From contig NZ_JAJNCY010000001.1 of NCBI RefSeq assembly GCF_021026335.1, forward strand, positions 682,001 through 746,000: a DNA stretch of 64,000 bases, in the 5' to 3' direction. Both the position numbers and the translations under genes were made by a program. Positions 55,963 through 64,000 of the stretch are shown in pieces (within the stretch, counting starts at the first letter, position 1; each line of letters opens with the position of its first letter). The notes under the pieces were generated by a model. It worked only from the letters and a program-made list of their open reading frames with translations. It made no database searches and was not told where the DNA came from. Origin of the DNA: Rhizobium sp. C1. Lineage in GTDB: Bacteria; Pseudomonadota; Alphaproteobacteria; Rhizobiales; Rhizobiaceae.

Positions 55963-56730
55963 TCAATGCAGGATCTGGCTGAGGAACAGCTTGGTACGTT
56001 CGTGTTGCGGGTTGTCAAAGAACTCGTTCGGGGAATTCTGCTCCACGATCTGGCCCTGGTCCATGAAGATCACGCGGTTGGCGACCTGGCGGGCGAAGCC
56101 CATTTCATGGGTGACGCAGAGCATGGTCATGCCTTCTTCGGCAAGGCCTACCATGGTGTCGAGCACTTCCTTGACCATTTCCGGGTCGAGCGCCGAGGTC
56201 GGCTCGTCGAAGAGCATGATCTTCGGCTTCATGCAGAGCGAGCGGGCGATCGCCACGCGCTGCTGCTGGCCGCCGGAGAGCTGGCCGGGATATTTGTTGG
56301 CCTGTTCCGGGATCTTGACGCGCTTCAGGTAGTGCATCGCGATCTCTTCCGCTTCCTTCTTCGGCATCTTGCGGACCCATATGGGGGCAAGCGTGCAGTT
56401 TTCCAGAATGGTCAGGTGCGGGAAGAGATTGAAATGCTGGAACACCATGCCGACTTCGCGGCGGATTTCATCGATCTTCTTCAGGTCGTTGGTGAGTTCG
56501 ATGCCGTCGACGACGATCTTGCCCTTCTGGTGTTCTTCCAGACGGTTGATGCAGCGGATCATCGTGGATTTGCCGGAGCCGGACGGACCGGCGATGACGA
56601 TGCGCTCGCCCTTCATGACCTTGAGGTTGACGTCGCGAAGCACGTGGAAGTCGCCGTACCACTTGTTCATGTTGGTGATTTCGACGGCGACGTCCGTTGC
56701 GGAAACCGTCATTGTTTGCGTCTGGGCCAT
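55963..56730 (-). CDS. aapP: General L-amino acid ABC transporter ATPase AapP
   Basis: ATPase of the Aap importer (255 aa). Walker [10 protein letters not shown] (48-56), Q-loop VFQHFN, signature LSGGQQQR (150-157), Walker B MLFDEP (171-176) and switch His in VTHEM are complete. Closest in type to polar amino-acid importers (GlnQ/AapP). Last gene of aapJQMP; it follows aapM after 18 bp. Confidence 0.95.
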   Translation of the reverse strand: MAQTQTMTVSATDVAVEITNMNKWYGDFHVLRDVNLKVMKGERIVIAGPSGSGKSTMIRCINRLEEHQKGKIVVDGIELTNDLKKIDEIRREVGMVFQHFNLFPHLTILENCTLAPIWVRKMPKKEAEEIAMHYLKRVKIPEQANKYPGQLSGGQQQRVAIARSLCMKPKIMLFDEPTSALDPEMVKEVLDTMVGLAEEGMTMLCVTHEMGFARQVANRVIFMDQGQIVEQNSPNEFFDNPQHERTKLFLSQILH

Positions 56731-56748
56731 TTATCAGTTTCCCTTTTC

Positions 56749-57909
56749 TTATCGTTTGTGTCCGGTGTCGAGATGCCGCTCCATGAAGGCGGAGTAGCGC
56801 GACATGCCGAAGCAGAAGAGCCAGTAGATGAACCCTGCGAAGATCAGGCCGGTGACGGGGGTCACCGCTGTTGCCCAGGTCGCATCCGAAAAGCTCTGGT
56901 TGATGATGCCGAGCAGGTCGAACATGCCGATGATCATCACGAGCGAGGTATCCTTGAACATGCCGATGAAGGTGTTCACGATGCCCGGAATGACCAGCTT
57001 GATCGCCTGCGGCAGGATGATGAGGCGCATCTTCTGCCAGTAGCCGAGGCCGAGCGAGTCGGCGCCTTCATACTGGCCTTTCGGGATCGCCTGCAAGCCG
57101 CCGCGAATGACTTCCGCCATATAGGCGGCCGCGAAGAGCGAGACCCCGACCAGCGCACGCAGGAACTTGTCGAAGTTGACGCCAGCCGGCAGGAAAAGCG
57201 GCAGCATGACGGAGGCCATGAAGAGCACGGTGATCAGCGGGACGCCGCGGATCACTTCGATGAAGATGACGCAGAGCGACTTGATCACCGGCATGCGCGA
57301 GCGTCTTCCGAGCGCCAGCAGAATGCCCGCCGGCAGCGACACCGCGATGCCGACGAAGGACAGGATGAGCGTGACCATCAGGCCGCCCCAGTTTGATGTC
57401 TCCACGTGGCTGAGGCCGAAAACGCCGCCCAGCAGCAGATAGAAGGCGACCACCGGAAAGATGACGAAGAGCAGGAGCGCGTTCAGCCCCTTGCGCGGGA
57501 CCTTCGGGATCAGCAATGGCACGAGCAGGGCGACGAGCATCACCCCGACAAGGATAGGCCGCCAGCGTTCTTCAATCGGATAGCGCCCGAAAATGAAGGT
57601 CGTGAAGCGCGACTGAACGAAGGCCCAGCAGGCGCCGGACCAGCCTGCGGGCTGAATGCCGCCAAGCTGCTCGGTGGTGGCGCAGACCGTGCGATCCGCG
57701 CCCGACCAGACGGCCTTGATGAACAGCCAGTTCACCGCATCCGGAACGAGCCATGCCAGAACGAGCAGGCCCATGATGGTCAGCACGGCGTCCTTGGGCG
57801 TGGCGAAGAGATTCTGCCGTAACCAGGCTCCGGGACCCGTCGTGTTTGACGGCGGGGCCTCGGGGGCCAGCATCTGGGTGCGAACGAAGTGGGAGGACAT
57901 GTCGACCAT
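56749..57909 (-). CDS. aapM: Amino-acid ABC transporter permease AapM
   Basis: Inner-membrane permease (386 aa) with the long N-terminal extension typical of AapM/BztC and about eight membrane segments. The EAA loop [39 protein letters not shown] in the C-terminal third contacts AapP. It forms the channel with AapQ. It begins a base after the aapQ stop and runs into aapP. Confidence 0.94.
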   Translation of the reverse strand: MVDMSSHFVRTQMLAPEAPPSNTTGPGAWLRQNLFATPKDAVLTIMGLLVLAWLVPDAVNWLFIKAVWSGADRTVCATTEQLGGIQPAGWSGACWAFVQSRFTTFIFGRYPIEERWRPILVGVMLVALLVPLLIPKVPRKGLNALLLFVIFPVVAFYLLLGGVFGLSHVETSNWGGLMVTLILSFVGIAVSLPAGILLALGRRSRMPVIKSLCVIFIEVIRGVPLITVLFMASVMLPLFLPAGVNFDKFLRALVGVSLFAAAYMAEVIRGGLQAIPKGQYEGADSLGLGYWQKMRLIILPQAIKLVIPGIVNTFIGMFKDTSLVMIIGMFDLLGIINQSFSDATWATAVTPVTGLIFAGFIYWLFCFGMSRYSAFMERHLDTGHKR

Positions 57910-57910
57910 C

Positions 57911-59104
57911 CTATCTCTCCACCAGTGCCATCTTGGCGTTGAACCAGTTCATGAACAGCGAGGTTGCCAGGCTGATCGACAGGTAGATGGCCATCCAGAT
58001 CGCAACGATTTCCACCGCGCGGCCCGACTGGTTGAGGATCGTACCGCCGACCGCCACGAGATCGGAAAAGCCGATGGCGATGGCCAGCGACGAGTTCTTG
58101 GTCAGGTTGAGATACTGGCTCGTCAGCGGGGGAATGATGATCCTGAGCGCCTGCGGCACCACGACCTTGCGGGTGGTCACGCCGGATTGCAGGCCGAGCG
58201 CGAAGGCCGCTTCCGTCTGTCCCTTGGGGACCGAGCGGATACCGGAGCGCACGATTTCCGCGATGAAAGCCGCCGTGTAGAAGGAAAGGGCCAGATAGAG
58301 CGAAACGAATTCCGGACCGACGACGGAGCCGCCGCTGAGATTGAACTTGCCCGCCACCGGATAATCGAAGCTCAAGGGGGAGCCGAGCGCCAGGAAGGTG
58401 AGGATCGGCAGGCCAAGGATCAGGCCAAACCCGGTCCAGCCGCTCGGAAAGGGCTGACCCGTGCGCGCCTGCCGGGCAGATGCCCATTTGGTCACGAGGA
58501 TCGCGGCCACGATGCCGACCAGGAAGGCGACCGGGATCGCCCCTGCACCGTCACCCCAGATCGGTCTGGGGAAGGCCAATCCGCGATTGTTGAGGAAGAC
58601 GGAGAGGGGCAGGTGGATCGAGTCGCGCGGCTGTGGCAGGACGGCCAGAACGCCCTTGTACCAGAAGAAGATGACGAGCAGCGGCGGGATGTTGCGGAAC
58701 ACCTCGACATAGACCTGCGACACCTTGGCGATCAGCCAGTTGTGCGAAAGCCTTCCGATGCCGACGATAAAGCCGATGATCGTCGCGGTGACGATGCCTG
58801 TGAAGGCGACCAGCAGCGTATTGAGAAAACCAACATAGAGCGCGCGAAGATAGGTGGAATCGCTGGTATACGCGATAAGGGATTGCCCTACATCAAAGCC
58901 TGCGCGGCCATTGAGGAAGCCAAAACCGGAGGCGATATTGGCGCGGCGGAGGTTTTCGAGCGTGTTGTTCCAGAACCACCAGATCAACGCGACGAAGATG
59001 ATAGCGGTCAGCACCTGATAGATGATGCTGCGGAACACCGGGTCATAGAGTAGTGACGAACGCGGACGGTCATCGCCGGCCGGTTCCGAGACATTTACGG
59101 CCAT
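57911..59104 (-). CDS. aapQ: Amino-acid ABC transporter permease AapQ
   Basis: Second permease of the importer (397 aa), with an N-terminal helix at about 27-46 and a HisMQ-type permease domain. The EAA motif is [43 protein letters not shown] at 59104 ([11 protein letters not shown]) is preferred over the frame start at 59140, by homology. A hairpin separates it from aapJ. Confidence 0.93.
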   Translation of the reverse strand: MAVNVSEPAGDDRPRSSLLYDPVFRSIIYQVLTAIIFVALIWWFWNNTLENLRRANIASGFGFLNGRAGFDVGQSLIAYTSDSTYLRALYVGFLNTLLVAFTGIVTATIIGFIVGIGRLSHNWLIAKVSQVYVEVFRNIPPLLVIFFWYKGVLAVLPQPRDSIHLPLSVFLNNRGLAFPRPIWGDGAGAIPVAFLVGIVAAILVTKWASARQARTGQPFPSGWTGFGLILGLPILTFLALGSPLSFDYPVAGKFNLSGGSVVGPEFVSLYLALSFYTAAFIAEIVRSGIRSVPKGQTEAAFALGLQSGVTTRKVVVPQALRIIIPPLTSQYLNLTKNSSLAIAIGFSDLVAVGGTILNQSGRAVEIVAIWMAIYLSISLATSLFMNWFNAKMALVER

Positions 59105-59162
59105 TGCCTGTTTTCCCCTGTTGCCCTGTTCTGCGGGCAATCTTGTCTAGGCTATGTAATGC

Positions 59163-59188
59163 GGAAGGCGAGCGCGAACCCGCCTTCC
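59163..59188 (-). promoter_or_regulatory. Intercistronic hairpin between aapJ and aapQ
   Basis: GGAAGGCG / CGCCTTCC stem with a 10-base loop in the 102-bp gap. There is no U-run. Such hairpins after binding-protein genes protect the upstream message and give more binding protein than permease. Confidence 0.55.
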
Positions 59189-59206
59189 GACGTGGCAACG
59201 TGGGTA

Positions 59207-60232
59207 TCAGCGGATCGGCGGAGCGTATTGCAGGCCGCCCTTCGACCACAGCTGATTCAGGCCACGTGCGATCTTGAGCTGCGAGCCGCTGCCAAGGTTG
59301 CGCTCGAAGACTTCGCCGTAATTGCCGACCGCCTTGATGATGTTGTAGGCCCACTTTTCGTCCAGGCCCAGGTCCTTGCCGATATGCTGGTCCTTTTCTT
59401 CGCCGAGGAAGCGCTTGATGTCCGGGTTGGACGACTTCAGCATTTCATCGACATTGGCCTTGGTGATGCCGAAGTCTTCCGCTGTGACGAGGGCATAGTG
59501 CGTCCAGGAGACGATGTTGAACCACTGTGGGTCGCCCTGACGAACGGCCGGGCCAAGCGGCTCCTTGGAGATGATTTCCGGCAGGATGATGTGATCATCC
59601 GGCTTCGACAGGGTCAGACGGACCGCATAAAGGCCTGACTGGTCGGTCGTGTAGACGTCGCAACGACCGGAATCGTAGGCCGAGTTCACTTCTTCGATCT
59701 TTTCGAAGACGACCGGGTTGTACTGCAGGTTATGCGACTTGAAATAGTCGGCAAGGTTCAGTTCGGTCGTCGTGCCGGACTGGACGCAGACAGCAGCGCC
59801 GGAGAGTTCGAGCGCCGACTTCACGTTGAGGCTCTTGCGCACCATGAAGCCCTGGCCGTCGTAATAGTTGACGGCGCGGAAGAGGAAGCCGAGTGCGGTG
59901 TCGCGGCTGATCGTCCAGGTCGTGTTACGGGCCAGCATGTCGATTTCGCCGGACTGAAGGGCCGGAAAGCGTTCCTTGGCGGTCGTGGGCGTGAACTTCA
60001 CCTTGGTCGGGTCGCCGAAGATTGCTGCAGCGACTGCGCGGCAATAATCAACGTCAAAACCGGACCAGTTGCCGCTGGCGTCGGGGAAGCCGAAGCCTGC
60101 AAGACCGGAGTTCACACCGCACTGAAGAAAGCCCTTGGCCTTGACGGACTCGAGCGTTGTGGCAGACGCCGTATGCGCGGTCAGGCCCAGGAGAGCCGTG
60201 CCGATGATGGCGGACAGAAGCTTCTTGCTCAT
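59207..60232 (-). CDS. aapJ: Amino-acid ABC transporter binding protein AapJ
   Basis: Periplasmic binding protein (341 aa) of the general L-amino acid importer. A signal peptide (KKLLSAIIGTALLGLTAHTA, cleavage near ASA-TT) precedes the SBP_bac_3 fold; VKAKGFLQCGVNSGLAGFGF, GNWSGFDVDYCRAVAAAIFG and NTTWTISRDTALGF are typical of AapJ/BztA. ATG at 60232; the frame upstream to 60289 is not coding. First gene of the operon. Confidence 0.95.
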   Translation of the reverse strand: MSKKLLSAIIGTALLGLTAHTASATTLESVKAKGFLQCGVNSGLAGFGFPDASGNWSGFDVDYCRAVAAAIFGDPTKVKFTPTTAKERFPALQSGEIDMLARNTTWTISRDTALGFLFRAVNYYDGQGFMVRKSLNVKSALELSGAAVCVQSGTTTELNLADYFKSHNLQYNPVVFEKIEEVNSAYDSGRCDVYTTDQSGLYAVRLTLSKPDDHIILPEIISKEPLGPAVRQGDPQWFNIVSWTHYALVTAEDFGITKANVDEMLKSSNPDIKRFLGEEKDQHIGKDLGLDEKWAYNIIKAVGNYGEVFERNLGSGSQLKIARGLNQLWSKGGLQYAPPIR

Positions 60233-60674
60233 TTGCTTTTCAACCTTTTTTTTCTTTGTCGGTGAATTCTTTAGAACCGCGCCAGGCACTTTCCCCAGCC
60301 ACCGGCGCGGATGCTCACAAACCTCCCGGCGTGAGCGAGATTATTCCACGTGGTTTCGCTCCGATGGTCAAGTCGGAACGCCACATTTTTTCCAAATTCA
60401 GGTCAAATTTCAGCCATTGCCCATTCAAGTTGCAGCAATTCCAGGGCTTTGGCGGAAAATGCTGCAGAGCCCTGCTTCATTTGCCTAAAATTCGGCTTTG
60501 ACTATCTCTTTCGGCGCCGTTTGCACTTTGCACAGCGCCGGGGTTGACGATCCTCGCGCCGGTCTCCAAGACTGGTTCACGTGTCCATCCGGGTTCCTCA
60601 AAGGGCCCGGTCTGGACCGATTTCACAGCATATGGGACGGCGGATCGAGAAGCCGGGATGGGTAGTTTTGGAAA
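60233..60674. other. Divergent control region of aapJ and metC
   Basis: About 440 bp without a gene. It must hold the aap and metC promoters. For aap a minus-strand TTGACC (60373-60368) with AATAAT or TGGAAT near 60345 is possible but the spacing is not ideal. A poly-T run (60246-60253) precedes the aapJ ribosome site. No riboswitch-like conserved block was recognised before metC. Confidence 0.4.
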
Positions 60675-61877
60675 ATGAGCGTTGGCAAGAAGGACATTCT
60701 CGAAACCGCAGGCATCAATACGCGGCTCGGCCATCTGGGGCTCGATCCCTTTGCCAACAACGGTTTCGTCAATCCGCCGATCGTGCGCGGTTCGACCGTG
60801 CTTTTCCCGAGTGCCGGAGACATGTCACGTCCGGCCGGCGAGCCCTCGCAGAAATATACCTATGGCACCCATGGTTCGCCGACCACGGATGCGCTGTGCG
60901 AGGCGATCAATGAACTTGAAGGGGCGGCCGGAACGGTGCTGGTTCCCTCCGGTCTTGTTGCGATCACGCTCCCGCTTCTTGCCTATCTTTCCGCCGGCGA
61001 TCATGCGCTGATCGTTGATTCGGTCTATAATCCGACGCGGGTTTTCTGTGACAATATCCTGAAGAAGTTCGGTATCTCGGTGGATTACTATGATCCCGAG
61101 ATCGGTGCGGGAATTGCGGCGCTGATCAAGCCGAACACGAAGCTCGTGCATCTCGAGGCGCCCGGCTCGCATACGATGGAGATGCAGGATGTGCGTGCCA
61201 TTGCAGATGCGGCACACCTGCATGGCTGTGTGGTCATGATGGACAACACCTGGGCGACGCCGGTCTTCTTCAGGCCGATGGATTACGGCGTGGACGTCGT
61301 CATTCATGCGGCGACCAAATATCCGTCCGGACATTCGGATGTGTTGATGGGCTTTGTGTCGGCCAATGAGACGCACTGGCCGGCTCTGCATCAGGCCAAC
61401 TGGCAGTTCGGCATGTGCGTCACCTCGGATGACGCCTACCAGATCCTGCGTGGTCTCCGCACTATGGCGCTGCGGCTCGAGCGGCATCAGGAAACGGCGC
61501 TCAAGATCGCGCAATGGCTGGAGGGCAGGGACGATGTCGCCGCCGTGCTGCATCCCGGTCTGCCGAGCTTCCCCGGACACGCCATCTGGAAGCGTGATTT
61601 CAAAGGCGCAAGCGGCGTGTTTTCCTTCGTGCTGAAAGAGAGCCAGGAGCAGCGCTTCAAGGCCCGCGCACACGCCTTCCTCGACGGGCTGAAGCTTTTC
61701 GGTCTGGGTTATTCCTGGGGCGGCTACGAATGCCTCGCGGTGCAATCGTTCCTGGGCGACCGAACGATCCGAAAGGCACCGAAGGAAGGTCCGGTGATCC
61801 GGCTTCAGATCGGTCTGGAAGATGTTGAGGATATCATCGCCGATCTCGAGCGTGGCTTTGCTGCGATCGGCGGCTGA
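60675..61877 (+). CDS. metC: Cystathionine beta-lyase
   Basis: PLP enzyme that splits cystathionine to homocysteine, pyruvate and ammonia for methionine synthesis. The 400-aa protein has the PLP lysine in HAATKYPSGHSDV (Lys215), EAPGSHTMEMQDV and DNTWATPVFFRPMD of the Cys/Met-metabolism family, and SWGGYECLA near the C-terminus as in MetC. ATG 60675 follows GGAAA closely. It is a single gene divergent from the aap operon. Confidence 0.93.
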   Translation: MSVGKKDILETAGINTRLGHLGLDPFANNGFVNPPIVRGSTVLFPSAGDMSRPAGEPSQKYTYGTHGSPTTDALCEAINELEGAAGTVLVPSGLVAITLPLLAYLSAGDHALIVDSVYNPTRVFCDNILKKFGISVDYYDPEIGAGIAALIKPNTKLVHLEAPGSHTMEMQDVRAIADAAHLHGCVVMMDNTWATPVFFRPMDYGVDVVIHAATKYPSGHSDVLMGFVSANETHWPALHQANWQFGMCVTSDDAYQILRGLRTMALRLERHQETALKIAQWLEGRDDVAAVLHPGLPSFPGHAIWKRDFKGASGVFSFVLKESQEQRFKARAHAFLDGLKLFGLGYSWGGYECLAVQSFLGDRTIRKAPKEGPVIRLQIGLEDVEDIIADLERGFAAIGG

Positions 61878-61903
61878 TCCGCGCGCGTTTGCAGGGCTGA
61901 CGA

Positions 61904-63079
61904 TCAGGCCGGTTGTTCGCCGGCCTTGTAGCCGTAGATCCAGTCCAGCTTGGCGGCCAGTCTCGTTGCCGGGCTCAGCGCAAAGACGGCGTCGCGCGCG
62001 AGCCTGATAGGACCACGCGCATGATAGGCGAAGCGGTTGAAATCGCCGCGCGCGCGAACCTTGGCGACGCGGGCGCGGCGCATGGCTTCATAACGGACGA
62101 GAGCGGCCCCGACCGGCATGGACTTCACCATGGCAGCCAGATCATAGGCGTCCTCTATCGCCATCACCGCGCCCTGCGCCGCAAAGGGCAGCATGGCGTG
62201 GGCGGCGTCGCCGATCAGGACGACGTCGCGGTTGTCGGTCCAGTGACCCTCGCTAACACCGAAGAGCGGCCACCATGTCGGTGTCGGGGCGGTGAGGAGC
62301 AGGTCGCACAGTCTTGAGTTCCAGCCGGCGAGGGCGCGTCCGACAAAGGCCCGGCGCTGTTCTTCCGTGGGTGAGATGGACCAGGCATGGCCGGGGTCCT
62401 CGCCCGCCGAGATCGCGACGAGATTGATCGCTCCGACTTCCTTCAGCGGATAGCAGACGATATGGGCATCCGGTCCGGTAAAGGCGGTGACACGGTTGCG
62501 CTGGATGAAGGCGGGTGCGTCCTTTTCCGGGATGACGAAACGCCATGCGGCAAAGCCGGAGAATTTGGCCTGTCCGGCCCCCGGCACAAGGGCCCGCATC
62601 TTCGACCAGACACCGTCTGCGCCGACAAGGAGGTCCGCGCGCATCCCGACCTCTTCATACAGCGCCTGTCTAGAGGGGCGTTCGATGCGCGTTCCAAGCT
62701 TCAGGGAAATCCGCGGATGATCCTCGACCTTTTGCAGCAGGGCCTGCTGCAGGGTCGTGCGGTGCAGGACGCCATAGGGCGCGCCCCAACGCTCAGTGCC
62801 TATGCGCCCGAGCGGCACCGTGGCCAGATCGGAGAGTGTCGCGCCTGAGGCGAGTGTGACACTCTCGGGCTGCAGCCAGCGGGAGGAGAAGAGGGAGAGG
62901 ACGCCGAGCCGGTCGAGAACGCGCGCGCCGTTGGCGGAAATCTGCAGGCCTGCGCCCACTTCGCTCATTTGCGCCGATTGTTCGAGAACCGCAACGCTTA
63001 TGCCGCTTTCCGCCAGAGACAGCGCTGCGGTCAAGCCCGCAACACCGGCACCGACAACGATTGCTGACTGGACGGTCAT
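61904..63079 (-). CDS. FAD-dependent monooxygenase (salicylate hydroxylase-like)
   Basis: A 391-aa flavoprotein hydroxylase of the UbiH/salicylate hydroxylase family. The FAD loop VVGAGVAGLTAALSLAESG (9-27), the DG motif LLVGADGVWSKMR (about 152-164) and GDAAHAMLPFAAQGAVMAIE (about 277-296) are all present. It should put a hydroxyl group on an aromatic or similar ring with NAD(P)H; the substrate is unknown. It is convergent with metC. Confidence 0.88.
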   Translation of the reverse strand: MTVQSAIVVGAGVAGLTAALSLAESGISVAVLEQSAQMSEVGAGLQISANGARVLDRLGVLSLFSSRWLQPESVTLASGATLSDLATVPLGRIGTERWGAPYGVLHRTTLQQALLQKVEDHPRISLKLGTRIERPSRQALYEEVGMRADLLVGADGVWSKMRALVPGAGQAKFSGFAAWRFVIPEKDAPAFIQRNRVTAFTGPDAHIVCYPLKEVGAINLVAISAGEDPGHAWSISPTEEQRRAFVGRALAGWNSRLCDLLLTAPTPTWWPLFGVSEGHWTDNRDVVLIGDAAHAMLPFAAQGAVMAIEDAYDLAAMVKSMPVGAALVRYEAMRRARVAKVRARGDFNRFAYHARGPIRLARDAVFALSPATRLAAKLDWIYGYKAGEQPA

Positions 63080-63182
63080 ACCGTCACCTGCCTGTCTGGA
63101 AAAATGGCGCGCGTCGGGTGCGTGGTTTCATGGCCAGGAAACGAGCCCGCACCCGAAACCGGTTCCGCTTCGCTGGATTGCC

Positions 63183-63428
63183 TCAGGCAGCCTTAACGAG
63201 GAAGACGCAGCCAGGAGGATTGGTCTGGTTGTCCTTCAGCGACGGATTGTACTTGTAGAGCGTCGAGCAGTAGGAACAGACCTTTTCGCTGTCGGCGCCC
63301 ATATCGATATAGATATGCGGATGGTCGAAGGGAACGGATGCGCCCGTGCACATGAATTCCTTCACGCCGACCTCGATGACGCGATGGCCGCCGTCGTTCT
63401 GGAAATGGGGAATGCTGTGACCGGCCAT
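63183..63428 (-). CDS. Zinc-finger (CHCC) protein, NDUFS6-like
   Basis: An 81-aa zinc-finger protein homologous to the NDUFS6 subunit/assembly factor of complex I. The Cys27, His (36 or 38), Cys51 and Cys54 ligands lie in KEFMCTG, PFDHPHIYIDMG and VCSYCSTLYKY. Small stand-alone forms are common in alphaproteobacteria. No operon partner. Confidence 0.9.
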   Translation of the reverse strand: MAGHSIPHFQNDGGHRVIEVGVKEFMCTGASVPFDHPHIYIDMGADSEKVCSYCSTLYKYNPSLKDNQTNPPGCVFLVKAA

Positions 63429-63535
63429 GAATGCCTCCGAATGCGCTCTGTTGACTTCAAATCAGGATTTGGCCCGGACCTTATAACGGCACTGCACAAA
63501 AGTGTAGGGGGCGGCGCGAAGTTTGAGGTTGAAAC

Positions 63536-64000
63536 TCAGCGGCGCTTTTCCATCTGCTGGAAATACCACATGCCGATAGCAAGTGCGGTGTTGCCGAGCA
63601 TCCGGCCCACGGGAAGCCGCCAGTGCCAGGCGCTGGCGAAGATATCGAAGTCGCGCGGGTTGCCGGTCAGCGCCTCCGCCATGATCTCACCGACGATATG
63701 CGAGGTCGCCACGCCGTGGCCTGAATAGCCTTGCGCGTAGAAGACATTGTCGCGGATGCGGCCGAGCTGCGGAATGCGGTTGATGGTGATTCCATCCTGT
63801 CCCTGCCAGGCGAAATCGATGCGGACACCCTTCAATTGCGGGAAGGTCTTTTCGATGGCCGGGCGGAGCTGGTCGGCGAGGTTTGGCGTTTCGCGGCCGG
63901 TATAGTTCGTGCCGCTGCCGAAGAGCAGGCGACGGTCGGCGGTCAGACGGTAATAGTCGAGGACGAAGCGTGTGTCATAGACGGCGATGTCCTGTGGGTT
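63536..64000 (-). CDS. FAD-dependent oxidoreductase, DAO family (5' part missing)
   Basis: C-terminal part of a D-amino-acid-oxidase-type flavoprotein (PuuB/OrdL-like). Visible at the window edge is VYDTRFVLDYYRLTADRRLL, then FGSGTNYTGRE and the C-terminal FAD contact VFYAQGYSGHGVATSHIVGE. The family oxidises amines such as putrescine derivatives or glycine-like compounds. The frame is open to base 64000, so the N-terminal FAD loop lies outside the window. Confidence 0.88.
   Translation of the reverse strand, partial: NPQDIAVYDTRFVLDYYRLTADRRLLFGSGTNYTGRETPNLADQLRPAIEKTFPQLKGVRIDFAWQGQDGITINRIPQLGRIRDNVFYAQGYSGHGVATSHIVGEIMAEALTGNPRDFDIFASAWHWRLPVGRMLGNTALAIGMWYFQQMEKRR

Noticed and set aside
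60440-60475. Possible sigma-54 promoter (TGGCGGAAAATGCTGC) for the aap operon
   Set aside because: The distance between the GG and GC elements does not fit the -24/-12 spacing on either strand.

Overview
The window reads as chromosomal core DNA of a member of the Rhizobiaceae (Rhizobium/Agrobacterium-like alphaproteobacterium). The main reasons are a complete aapJQMP general amino-acid transporter operon, a suf operon that begins with an IscS-type desulfurase behind a RirA-type (TGA-N9-TCA) and an Irr-type (TTTAGAA-N3-TTCTAAA-like) site, two small DUF1127 genes, a fused SecDF, respiratory complex I accessory proteins of the alphaproteobacterial/mitochondrial type, many GTG/TTG starts, and palindromic intergenic repeats of the rhizobial kind. 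There is no prophage, integrase, insertion sequence with a transposase, or CRISPR array.

Layout. 1-7.8 kb: envelope and stress genes (metallophosphoesterase, GNAT, CDP-diacylglycerol diphosphatase, Nudix + DEAD-box helicase, LysE exporter, M23 peptidase, ferritin-like protein + 1-Cys-like peroxiredoxin). 7.8-16 kb: large AsmA-like protein, tyrS, anmK, patatin, an orphan antitoxin-like protein, alpha/beta hydrolase. 16.1-24.4 kb: suf iron-sulfur assembly operon (desulfurase, sufB, sufC, sufD, sufS, sufT, sufA), broken between sufB and sufC by a 1.2-kb insertion that carries a small membrane protein and a GIY-YIG nuclease gene bracketed by two 156-157-bp repeats. 24.6-28 kb: histidine kinase/response regulator pair and a YfdX protein. 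28-33 kb: gcvT-gcvH-gcvP glycine cleavage operon under a tandem glycine riboswitch. 33-43.5 kb: kdsA cluster, yajC-secDF cluster, trmFO. 43.6-45.2 kb: two DUF1127 genes, a probable small RNA with three anti-Shine-Dalgarno loops (alpha-r14/NfeR1-like), tRNA-Leu. 45.4-55.6 kb: trigger factor, nitroreductase/flavin reductase, duplicated tRNA-Glu, M15 lipoprotein, glyoxalase I, double cold-shock protein, DUF192, tRNA-Pro, tRNA-Arg, glutathionylspermidine-synthase-like gene. 55.9-64 kb: aap operon, metC, FAD monooxygenase, zinc-finger protein and the end of an FAD oxidoreductase.

How it works together. The suf operon and its two iron-responsive sites form one iron-controlled Fe-S assembly unit; the glycine riboswitch couples glycine to its own cleavage; aapJQMP supplies amino acids. 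The parts most worth following up are the GIY-YIG/repeat cassette inside suf, where three copies of the same repeat lie within about 5 kb, and the triple anti-SD small RNA on the minus strand near 44.7 kb, which no protein-coding annotation would reveal.
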